A stretch of 20,824 bases of DNA from positions 1 through 20,824 of IMG/VR virus record IMGVR_UViG_3300010883_013985; one strand, given 5' to 3'. Each line of letters starts with the position of its first letter. The stretch's first letter is position 1. The notes under the pieces are model-generated. The model saw only the letters and a list, made by a program, of their open reading frames with translations. It was not told the origin of the DNA and did no database searches. A program made the position numbers and the translations under genes. Source of the DNA: a virus. This document shows, piece by piece, positions 13,714 to 20,430 of the stretch.

Positions 13714-15267
13714 ATGAATTTTGGAAACTATGATTGCGAAAAAACTTGGGACTTAATCTGTGAGGGTAGAACTAAGGGTGTTTTTCAGCTAGAAAGTAAT
13801 TTAGGAAAATCGTGGGCTAAAAGAACAAAGCCCCGAAACATAGAAGAGCTTGCCGCCCTTATTTCAATTATAAGACCGGGTTGTCTAAAGGCTTTATCAA
13901 AGGGTAAGTCTATGACCCAGCATTATGTTGACAGAAAAAGCGGTAAGGATGAAATTGAATATATTCATGAATGCTTAGAGCCAATATTAAAAAACACTCA
14001 GGGGGTTTTAATTTATCAGGAACAGGCGATGAAGATATCGCAGGTTGTGGCTGGGTTCAATCTTCAGGAAGCTGACGACCTTCGCAAGGCCATTGGAAAG
14101 AAAAAGGCAGACCTTATGGCGAAGGTAAAAAAGACTTTCCTAAAGGGGGCCGATGAAGAAGGAATCGTTGATAATGAAACAGCCGAAGAAATATTTTCGT
14201 GGGTTGAAAAATCCTCAAGATATTCGTTCAACCTTTCTCACGGGGTATCTTACTCCATTTGCGCCTATTGGAGCGCATACTACAAGGCGCACAACCCTAT
14301 AGACTTTTATTGGAGCTATTTATATCACTCAGATGGAAAACAAGACCCACAAACAGAAGTTAGAGAATTAATTTCTGACGCGAAGATACATAATATCAAC
14401 GTCTTTCCTCCGACCATAACAAATCCCACCCCCAAATTTAGTATTAATGGTCAAGATATTAATTTTGGCTTACAGGACATAAAGTTTGTTGGTAAAAGCC
14501 AAGTAGAAAAATTCTTTAGAACGGCTGATGAAATAAGAGAAGACTTAAATAAAGAGGTTGGCGAGCTAGACTGGCATACGCTTTTAACTCATGTTACGGA
14601 CAAAATTGGGGTTACTACCTCATCAGCGCTTGTCTCTGTGGGGGCGATGAGCCATCTTGATATTTCACGTTCAAAAATGCTCTATGACTTAGAAACTTGG
14701 GGGTCTCTAACCAACAAAGAGAAAGACTGGGTAAGAGAAAACTGTCGGTCTTGCAAAACCCTTATTGAATCCCTAACCCTGCTGTCGCCAACAAAGAAGG
14801 AGGGGGGCGGCACCTTTACTGTCAAAAGAAAAGAGGCCGTAGAAGACCTTTTATCCCTGCTTAAAAATCCTCCCCATTCTATAAAAGACGACCCACATTT
14901 TATAGCAAGTAAAGAAGCAGAATACTTAGGTGCCAGCATTACTTACTCAAAGGTGGACGGCTGTGATGTGGGCGCTGTGGATTCAACATGTAAGGAAATT
15001 GCTGGTGGTAAAAAGGGTAAGGTTTCTCTTGCTGTAGAAATAAAAAGAGCTACAGAATGGACAATAAAGAAGGGTAAGTCAAAGGGTCAGAAAATGGCTT
15101 TTTTAACAGTTGAAGATGGGACGTGCGAATTAGACAATGTAGTAGTATTCCCAGAGGCTTGGGAAGAATATAAAAGCATTATCAGTGAAAAAAATACAGT
15201 GCTAATATTTGGGGAATCCCAAAAACATAAAGACGGACTTGTTGTGCAAAAAGCAAAGCAGATTTAG
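13714..15267 (+). CDS. dnaE: DNA polymerase III alpha (DnaE), C-terminal half: fingers, HhH and OB-fold
   Basis: This 517-residue protein continues the polymerase. It begins with an N-terminal linker-like stretch and reaches GVFQLES at residues 22-28, the motif following the palm in other DnaE proteins. SIIRPG, YQEQ, RKAIGKKK and SFNLSHGVSYS (near 172-185) then mark the fingers and beyond. A helix-hairpin-helix-like GLQDIKFVGKSQ follows, and an OB-fold (KVSLAVEIKRA...VVVFPEAW) ends the chain. I see no tau-binding C-terminal domain or clear clamp-binding motif. The three catalytic aspartates are absent, being in the first half, so this protein cannot polymerise DNA alone. No intein sequence precedes it, and its start aligns directly with the family. 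Confidence 0.92.
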   Translation: MNFGNYDCEKTWDLICEGRTKGVFQLESNLGKSWAKRTKPRNIEELAALISIIRPGCLKALSKGKSMTQHYVDRKSGKDEIEYIHECLEPILKNTQGVLIYQEQAMKISQVVAGFNLQEADDLRKAIGKKKADLMAKVKKTFLKGADEEGIVDNETAEEIFSWVEKSSRYSFNLSHGVSYSICAYWSAYYKAHNPIDFYWSYLYHSDGKQDPQTEVRELISDAKIHNINVFPPTITNPTPKFSINGQDINFGLQDIKFVGKSQVEKFFRTADEIREDLNKEVGELDWHTLLTHVTDKIGVTTSSALVSVGAMSHLDISRSKMLYDLETWGSLTNKEKDWVRENCRSCKTLIESLTLLSPTKKEGGGTFTVKRKEAVEDLLSLLKNPPHSIKDDPHFIASKEAEYLGASITYSKVDGCDVGAVDSTCKEIAGGKKGKVSLAVEIKRATEWTIKKGKSKGQKMAFLTVEDGTCELDNVVVFPEAWEEYKSIISEKNTVLIFGESQKHKDGLVVQKAKQI

Positions 15268-15296
15268 TTGGAATTAGTAAATTAGGTAGATATAAT
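15268..15296 (+). promoter_or_regulatory. Possible sigma70-type promoter before the unknown-ssb-glycosylation block
   Basis: In the longest intergenic gap of the window (32 bases), TTGGAA at 15268 and a perfect TATAAT at 15291-15296 are separated by 17 bases. The -35 matches the consensus at four of six positions. Transcription would begin at about the ATG at 15300, giving a leaderless or very short-leader message. A TAGGT at 15283-15287 could alternatively serve as a ribosome binding site for read-through transcripts. TATAAT is common by chance in DNA this AT-rich, so the call is weak. Confidence 0.3.
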
Positions 15297-15299
15297 AGA

Positions 15300-15836
15300 A
15301 TGAGCGACATCATACAGGAAGCCGTAAAATACTGTACGCAGCAGGATTATTTTATTAGTGTTCACAAGGATAGTGATAAAAATGGCTGCCTAGCAATATT
15401 TCCAAGCCAAACAATATTTCATAATAGGTCCGAGGCTTACTCTATATTTTATGAAATAACTAATATTGGATTAAAATATTTTTATACCATAGATGGTAAC
15501 GAGCCAAAAGTTACTGAATTAGAATGCCCAGAATACTCAAGGCGAGTGTTAATATTTCAAGACTTATTGAACAGAGCGCTTGGCTTAAGTATTTCCACTA
15601 AGCTAATACTGTATTACAACGAAAAGGGAGAGGAGGTAGATACCGAGGGGCTGATTTCTTGCTTAAACGGCCCTGTTGATGAGCACGAAAGGGAATTAGA
15701 GGATAACTTCGCTAATTTGTTTTACTATTTTCTGTCTAACCCCGATAAAGACTATTCAAGTCTAGCCCAGAGATGCGGAATTGGTTCAGGTTATAATTTG
15801 CTTACCCTACCCTTTTTAAGAAAGGATTTTGAATAA
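15300..15836 (+). CDS. Protein of unknown function between dnaE and ssb (178 aa)
   Basis: Not recognised. The 178-residue, acidic product is rich in Tyr, Phe and Leu and contains LFYYFLSNPDKDYSS and GIGSGYNLLTLPFLRKDF near the end. No known catalytic motif, metal site, signal peptide or membrane helix is visible. It follows the polymerase C-terminal half after the only sizeable intergenic gap and touches ssb by a TAATG junction, so it may act with replication proteins. That link is positional. A possible promoter overlaps its start. Confidence 0.62.
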   Translation: MSDIIQEAVKYCTQQDYFISVHKDSDKNGCLAIFPSQTIFHNRSEAYSIFYEITNIGLKYFYTIDGNEPKVTELECPEYSRRVLIFQDLLNRALGLSISTKLILYYNEKGEEVDTEGLISCLNGPVDEHERELEDNFANLFYYFLSNPDKDYSSLAQRCGIGSGYNLLTLPFLRKDFE

Positions 15837-16216
15837 TGAATTCCTGTTCTTTTGTTGGAAGATTTGTTCGAGACCCAGAACTTTTAACTGTTAATGGTAC
15901 TCATGTCGTTAAGTTTACACTGGCAATTAATGAGTATAGACGCTCTAAGGATGGTAATAAAACCAAGCAAGTTGATTATCTAGACTTTGAAGCGTGGGAT
16001 AGTGGAGCTACCACAATCGCTAAATATTGTAATAAGGGTGATGAATTAGCGGTGTCAGCGTCTGCCCGACAGCACCGGTGGGATGAAGAAGATGGAAGTA
16101 AATGTTCACGAATTAAGTTTAGGGTAAACAGCTTTAACCTTTTCTCTAATAGAGACAGATTTAATAGAGAAGAAGAGCTTGTTGGTGCTTCTGCTGAATC
16201 AGGAGAAAATGAGTAA
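15836..16216 (+). CDS. ssb: Single-stranded DNA-binding protein
   Basis: A 126-residue OB-fold SSB of bacterial type. It begins with SFVGRFVRDPEL, then VVKFTLAINEY, then KTKQVDYLDFEAW and YCNKGDELAVSASAR, which are the standard beta strands of SSB. The C-terminal tail is acidic (EEELVGASAESGENE) but lacks the usual DDDIPF-type terminal hydrophobic tip that recruits partner proteins, so host SSB partners may not bind it through that route. It coats single-stranded DNA during replication and recombination. The start touches the previous stop (TAATG) and an AAAGGA lies upstream. Its stop lies 5 bases inside the next gene. Confidence 0.9.
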   Translation: MNSCSFVGRFVRDPELLTVNGTHVVKFTLAINEYRRSKDGNKTKQVDYLDFEAWDSGATTIAKYCNKGDELAVSASARQHRWDEEDGSKCSRIKFRVNSFNLFSNRDRFNREEELVGASAESGENE

Positions 16217-17876
16217 GAAAAAAATACTATTATGTAACGAGGCATCTTTTCTAAATACTGGATATTCTATTTATGGCAAAGAAGTTATGCGACGACTTCT
16301 TGCTACAGATAAATATGAATTAGCAGAATTGTCAGTATATGGCTCTGAAATTGATTCGAGACAAGAACAGATACCTTGGAAATATTATCCGAACCATCCT
16401 AACCCTAACATTGAAGCTGAAGTCATGGACTTCAACTCAAAGCAAATCAATGTTTTTGGGGGGTGGCGCTTTGAAGAGGTGTGTCTAGATTTTCGTCCAG
16501 ATATAGTAATGGACATACGTGACTTTTGGATGGTGGAATTTACACAACGCTCTCCCTTTAGGCCAATGTTTAGTTGGTCTCTAATGCCCACAGTAGACGC
16601 AGAACCACAAAACGAACAGTGGATATATACGTTTGCTAATGCTGATACGGTTTTAAACTACTCGGAGTTTGGAGAAAGAGTTCTCAAACAGCAAAGCGGT
16701 GGTTCCATCAATTGCTTAGGGGTAGCCTCTCCTTCTGCGGACAAAGTATTTGTTCCGACCCCAGACAAAAAAGCTCATAAACAAAACATGGGTTTTAGTT
16801 CTGATTCACTAATCATTGGAACGGTAATGAGGAACCAGCGCAGAAAGCTTTTTCCAGACCTGTTTTATTCGTTTAGAGAATTTCTAAATCAAACACAGTT
16901 AACCAACGTCTACCTCTACTGCCACACTAGCTATCCCGATATCGGTTGGGATATACCAAGCTTGTTAAACGAGCATGGGATTTCTAGCAAAGTGATATTT
17001 ACGTATTGCTGTAGCCAGTGCCAAAACGTATATCCAGCCTTCTTTGAAGGCTCCATGACAATCTGCCCCAGATGCTCCTACCTTGCCGCTAAGCCATCTA
17101 GCGTACATTCAACGACCACCAACGAAGACCTCGCCAAGATATACAATCTCTTTGATTTGTATGTTCAATATGCTAACAGTGAAGGGTTTGGAATTCCCCA
17201 AGTAGAAGCAGCCGCCTGTGGCGTTCCCTTTATGTCTGTTGATTATTCTGCAATGGAAAGCGTTGTGGCTAATCTTGAGGGCGAACCAATTAAAGTTAAG
17301 GCTTTATATAAAGAGCTTGAAACCGGGTGCATGAGAGCCGTTCCAGATAATGATGACTTTGTTGAGAAATTAATAAAATTCTTTAGTCTTCCCGAAGCCG
17401 TCAGATTAAAAAAGGGTTTTCAAACAAGAAAGCTGTTCGAACAACATTACACTTGGGACAAAACGGCAGAGAAATGGGAAAGCCTATTTGACGCTATTCC
17501 AATCAAGCCCCCTGAAACCACTTGGGACTCACCCCCACGCCTAATTAATATTCCTAGCGAGATTCCTGCGTACCTTCCCAATAGAGAGTATGTAGACTGG
17601 CTTTTTACAAACGTATTAGGTGAGCCTGAAAAAATAGGCTCGTATGATTATGCCAGAATGCTTAGAGATTTAGATAACAAGAACTACGTTAGGGGTATGG
17701 GCGGATTTTACTTTAACGAAGATTCTTGGTCGCATGTTAGGCCAGAATGGGAAAAGTTTGATAAGGAAGAGGCTTACTATCAAATTCTAGAAATAGCTGA
17801 GAATAAAAATCACTGGGAAAAAGTAAGATGTGGTATAATAAAGAAGCCTAGACCAAGTTGGCTACCTAAAAATTGA
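16209..17876 (+). CDS. GT-B glycosyltransferase (GT4-like) with inserted zinc ribbon
   Basis: The start is set at ATG 16209, just after AGGAGA, rather than an in-frame ATG 30 bases upstream inside ssb. The 555-residue protein has a GT-B fold. The N-terminal half begins KKILLCNEASFLNTGYSIYG. The donor-binding half includes GTVMRNQRRK and EGFGIPQVEAAACG, an intact E-x7-E motif. Between them lie C268-x2-C271 and C286-x2-C289, a zinc ribbon embedded in the sugar-donor domain. A further 120 residues after the GT4 core are unrecognised. It transfers a sugar from a nucleotide donor to an unknown acceptor. Its neighbours (GNA1-type acetyltransferase, two more glycosyltransferases) suggest an N-acetylglucosamine-derived pathway. 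A promoter-like sequence occurs near its end. Confidence 0.87.
   Translation: MSKKKILLCNEASFLNTGYSIYGKEVMRRLLATDKYELAELSVYGSEIDSRQEQIPWKYYPNHPNPNIEAEVMDFNSKQINVFGGWRFEEVCLDFRPDIVMDIRDFWMVEFTQRSPFRPMFSWSLMPTVDAEPQNEQWIYTFANADTVLNYSEFGERVLKQQSGGSINCLGVASPSADKVFVPTPDKKAHKQNMGFSSDSLIIGTVMRNQRRKLFPDLFYSFREFLNQTQLTNVYLYCHTSYPDIGWDIPSLLNEHGISSKVIFTYCCSQCQNVYPAFFEGSMTICPRCSYLAAKPSSVHSTTTNEDLAKIYNLFDLYVQYANSEGFGIPQVEAAACGVPFMSVDYSAMESVVANLEGEPIKVKALYKELETGCMRAVPDNDDFVEKLIKFFSLPEAVRLKKGFQTRKLFEQHYTWDKTAEKWESLFDAIPIKPPETTWDSPPRLINIPSEIPAYLPNREYVDWLFTNVLGEPEKIGSYDYARMLRDLDNKNYVRGMGGFYFNEDSWSHVRPEWEKFDKEEAYYQILEIAENKNHWEKVRCGIIKKPRPSWLPKN
17831..17839 (+). promoter_or_regulatory. Possible extended -10 promoter before the GNA1-like gene
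   Basis: TGGTATAAT at 17831-17839 is an exact extended -10 (TG-n-TATAAT). It lies within the end of the glycosyltransferase gene, 44 bases ahead of the acetyltransferase ATG. No good -35 is seen 16-18 bases upstream, which an extended -10 can tolerate. It could start a transcript for the acetyltransferase and later glycosyltransferases. TATAAT alone recurs by chance in this AT-rich window, so confidence is low. Confidence 0.25.
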
Positions 17877-17883
17877 GATACGT

Positions 17884-18303
17884 ATGTTCCTTAGACCACT
17901 AGAACGAAACGACCTAACAAAATATTATATGGCTCTGTTAGACCAGTTGAGTGTTCACCACGTTGACTTAAACAAAACCTCCGATTTGTTTGATATTTAT
18001 CAACAAGACTACAACCATACTATTTTAGTATTGGGGGTTGGGGGTGAAATAGTTGCTACGGGCGCTGTTTTATTTGAACAAAAAATAAGGGGCAATATAG
18101 CGGCACACATAGAAGACGTAGTAACATCCTCAAGTTGCAGGGGCAAGGGGTTTGGAAGAATTGTTATAGACGCTTTGGTGGATTTAGCTGTAGAGCGAAA
18201 GTGTTATAAGGTAATACTTGATTGCTCTAAGAAAAACATATCGTTTTATGAGAAGTGCGGATTTAAATTAGTAGAAAATTGCATGCGAAAAGATTTAATA
18301 TGA
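17884..18303 (+). CDS. GNA1-type glucosamine-6-phosphate N-acetyltransferase (GNAT fold)
   Basis: A 139-residue GNAT-fold protein that closely matches the eukaryotic-type glucosamine-6-phosphate N-acetyltransferase GNA1, rather than a generic GNAT. Diagnostic segments are FLRPLERNDL at the start, LLDQLS (18-23), HIEDVV (75-80), the acetyl-CoA loop RGKGFG (86-91), CYKVILDC (107-114), N118 and FYEKCGF (121-127). GNA1 transfers acetyl from acetyl-CoA to GlcN-6-P, on the route to UDP-GlcNAc. Most bacteria use the bifunctional GlmU at a later step. The gene follows a glycosyltransferase after 7 bases and its stop forms an ATGA overlap with the next glycosyltransferase, so the product probably feeds them. 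Acetylation of another amino sugar cannot be excluded. Confidence 0.85.
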   Translation: MFLRPLERNDLTKYYMALLDQLSVHHVDLNKTSDLFDIYQQDYNHTILVLGVGGEIVATGAVLFEQKIRGNIAAHIEDVVTSSSCRGKGFGRIVIDALVDLAVERKCYKVILDCSKKNISFYEKCGFKLVENCMRKDLI

Positions 18304-19433
18304 AAGTCTTATATATAGGACATTATAAAGAGGGGACTGGCTGGGGTCACGCAGCCGCTGATTATATATTAGCAATGGACTCCGTTGGTATAGATGTAGT
18401 ATGCAGGTCAATTAACCTTAGCGGAAAACAGGCAGAAATACCCAAGAGAATTGAAGAGTTAGAACAAAAGAGCATAAAGGGTTGTGACATATGCATACAA
18501 CATGTCTTGCCACACTATATGGATTATAACGGAAGATTTAAGAAAAACATAGGCTTGTATGCTACAGAGACAGACTCTTTTGACAGAACCACTTGGGCAG
18601 AGCGTATCAATTTAATGGACGAGGCTTGGGTAATAAACCAGCAGATGGTTGACGCTTCTATTAGAAGTGGGGTTACTATTCCTATTAAGATAATCCCACA
18701 CGCCTCCGACACAGACAAGTTTAATAAGGCATATACTAAATTTGAAATACCTCAGATTGACAACACCTTTGTGTTTTATTTTGTTGGAGAGTTAATTAGA
18801 AGAAAAAACTTGGTAGCCCTCCTTAAAGCATTTCATATAGAGTTTGATACGAATGAGCCAATCTCTTTAGTTATAAAGGCTAATAAGTCAGGCATGAGTG
18901 AAGATGAGTGCTTTAGCCATGTAAAAGAAATATCAGACCAAGTAAAAACCAACCTTAAGTTATATTCAAATCTTGATGACTACAAAAAAGAGCTTATAAT
19001 TACTCAGCGGTTGTCCGAAGAAGATATGTGTAGGCTTCACGCTACGGGGGATTGCTTTGTCATGCCTAGCTTTGGGGAGGCGTGGTGTATACCGGCATTT
19101 GACGCGATGGGGTTTGGAAGCACCCCAATATGTACGGACACAGGGGGAATGAAGCACTTCCTTGAAAGCGGCGGTGGAACATTAGTAAAAGCCCACCCAG
19201 AGCCAGCGTTCGGTATGTTGGAAACTTTTCAAGATTTGTATACGGGGTATGAAGACTGGTATAATATAGATGTTAGAGAATTGCAAAAAGCTATGAGGCG
19301 TATGTATAAAATAGGCTCAATTAATTCTCCAGAGTATTTATCTCTCAAGAAGTTTGGCATGGACAACGTAAACAACTATTCCTATAAATCAATAGGTGAA
19401 ACAATAAAGGAAGAGCTAGAAAATGCCAATTAG
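18300..19433 (+). CDS. GT-B glycosyltransferase (GT4-like)
   Basis: I set the start at ATG 18300, overlapping the preceding stop as ATGA, rather than an in-frame ATG 21 bases upstream; the protein is then 377 residues and begins directly with the strand MKVLYIGHY and the loop EGTGWGHAAADY. The donor half shows FYFVGELIRRKNLVALLKAF then PSFGEAWCIPAFDAMGFG. The GT4 E-x7-E motif is present as E-x7-D, an Asp in place of the second Glu, a conservative change. It probably transfers a sugar from a nucleotide donor, possibly UDP-GlcNAc given the neighbouring GNA1-type enzyme. The acceptor is unknown. Confidence 0.85.
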   Translation: MKVLYIGHYKEGTGWGHAAADYILAMDSVGIDVVCRSINLSGKQAEIPKRIEELEQKSIKGCDICIQHVLPHYMDYNGRFKKNIGLYATETDSFDRTTWAERINLMDEAWVINQQMVDASIRSGVTIPIKIIPHASDTDKFNKAYTKFEIPQIDNTFVFYFVGELIRRKNLVALLKAFHIEFDTNEPISLVIKANKSGMSEDECFSHVKEISDQVKTNLKLYSNLDDYKKELIITQRLSEEDMCRLHATGDCFVMPSFGEAWCIPAFDAMGFGSTPICTDTGGMKHFLESGGGTLVKAHPEPAFGMLETFQDLYTGYEDWYNIDVRELQKAMRRMYKIGSINSPEYLSLKKFGMDNVNNYSYKSIGETIKEELENAN

Positions 19434-20430
19434 TCCTGTTTCATATATTACAAGAGCGGCTACAATTGAGGATAACGAAGCTCTTAATATTTTAACGTTT
19501 GTAACTCATGAAAGATATGAACCAAACTTGTGTAAAACAGGACATAATTTTTATGCCTATACTGGAGAAGGCATAAGGGACTGGAATACTAACTACGCCC
19601 CTATTCCAGAAAACTATTCTGTTTTAGACAAAAGTATGGGCGGTAAGCAGCTTCCTATACATCTAGATATAGACCTAATTATATCACAAAATATTTTGGC
19701 TCATTACGGCATAGCGGAAGGAATATCTAATTATCTTAATGTCCCCATAGTAAATATTCATCATACTCTCCCCCCTCCACAGTGGGGGCAGGAGCAGCTT
19801 CAAGCTTTATCCACTAAGACCGGGGTGGTTGATGTTTACATTACGGATTATAACAAAAGGGTGTGGGGTATTAATCCTGACAGTTCAAAGGTCATTTATC
19901 ACGGCATTGATTCTGATTTTTGGAAACCCACAGAAAATGTTAAGCGGGGAAGCTACGCCCTTTCTGTGGTAAACGACTGGATAAACCGGGACTGGTGTTG
20001 TGGCTACAATGTATGGAAAGAAGTTACAACGGGTATTCCGACTAAAGCTATTGGAGACACTCCGGGTCTGTCCCAACCGGCAGAGTCGCTAGAAGACCTA
20101 AGAAATAATTATAGCTCCTGTGGAATGTTCGTTAACACGTCCACCTACTCCCCCATCCCCATGTCTCTCCTTGAGGCTATGTCTTGTGGCTGCGCCGTGG
20201 TTTCAACCGCCACCTGCGCCATACCAGAAATCATTGAAAACGGGGTCAATGGCTTTGCCACAAACGACCTTGCTGAAATGAAAGAGTACATAGCAGCAGT
20301 AATGAGTGATGACAATCTCAGAGATAGTCTAGGCAAAGAGGCTAGACGAACCATGCTGGAAAGATTTTCCATTAAGAGGTTTGCTGACGAATGGAACGAT
20401 ATATTCTATGATATAGTAAACAATGCTTGA
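19423..20430 (+). CDS. GT-B glycosyltransferase (GT4-like), first motif Glu replaced by Ser
   Basis: A 335-residue GT4-type protein. The N-terminal part includes FVTHERYEPNLCKTGH and IVNIHHTLPPP. The donor half includes VIYHGIDSDFWKP, then SPIPMSLLEAMSCGCAVVST, then IPEIIENGVNGF. Aligning PIPMSLLEAM with the usual EGFP-xxLLEAM places Ser where the first Glu of E-x7-E is expected, while the second Glu remains. Activity may therefore be altered, or the Ser lineage may be genuine for this subfamily. The ATG lies 11 bases inside the previous gene, with AAAGGAAGAG upstream. The first 20 residues may not be part of the fold. It ends in an 8-base overlap with the methyltransferase. Confidence 0.82.
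   Translation: MPISPVSYITRAATIEDNEALNILTFVTHERYEPNLCKTGHNFYAYTGEGIRDWNTNYAPIPENYSVLDKSMGGKQLPIHLDIDLIISQNILAHYGIAEGISNYLNVPIVNIHHTLPPPQWGQEQLQALSTKTGVVDVYITDYNKRVWGINPDSSKVIYHGIDSDFWKPTENVKRGSYALSVVNDWINRDWCCGYNVWKEVTTGIPTKAIGDTPGLSQPAESLEDLRNNYSSCGMFVNTSTYSPIPMSLLEAMSCGCAVVSTATCAIPEIIENGVNGFATNDLAEMKEYIAAVMSDDNLRDSLGKEARRTMLERFSIKRFADEWNDIFYDIVNNA

Noticed and set aside
14460-14520. QVEKFF in the DnaE C-terminal half as a sliding-clamp-binding motif
   Set aside because: It falls in the helix-hairpin-helix region rather than where the clamp motif lies in other DnaE proteins.
10399-15267. A split intein or group I intron as the cause of the dnaE interruption
   Set aside because: Neither half carries intein sequence at the junction, the cyanobacterial intein site is intact in the second half, and the insert is three tightly packed conserved-looking genes with no room for intron RNA structure.
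10399-15267. A sequencing frameshift splitting dnaE
   Set aside because: The halves are 1.4 kb apart with three genes between them, which a frameshift cannot produce.
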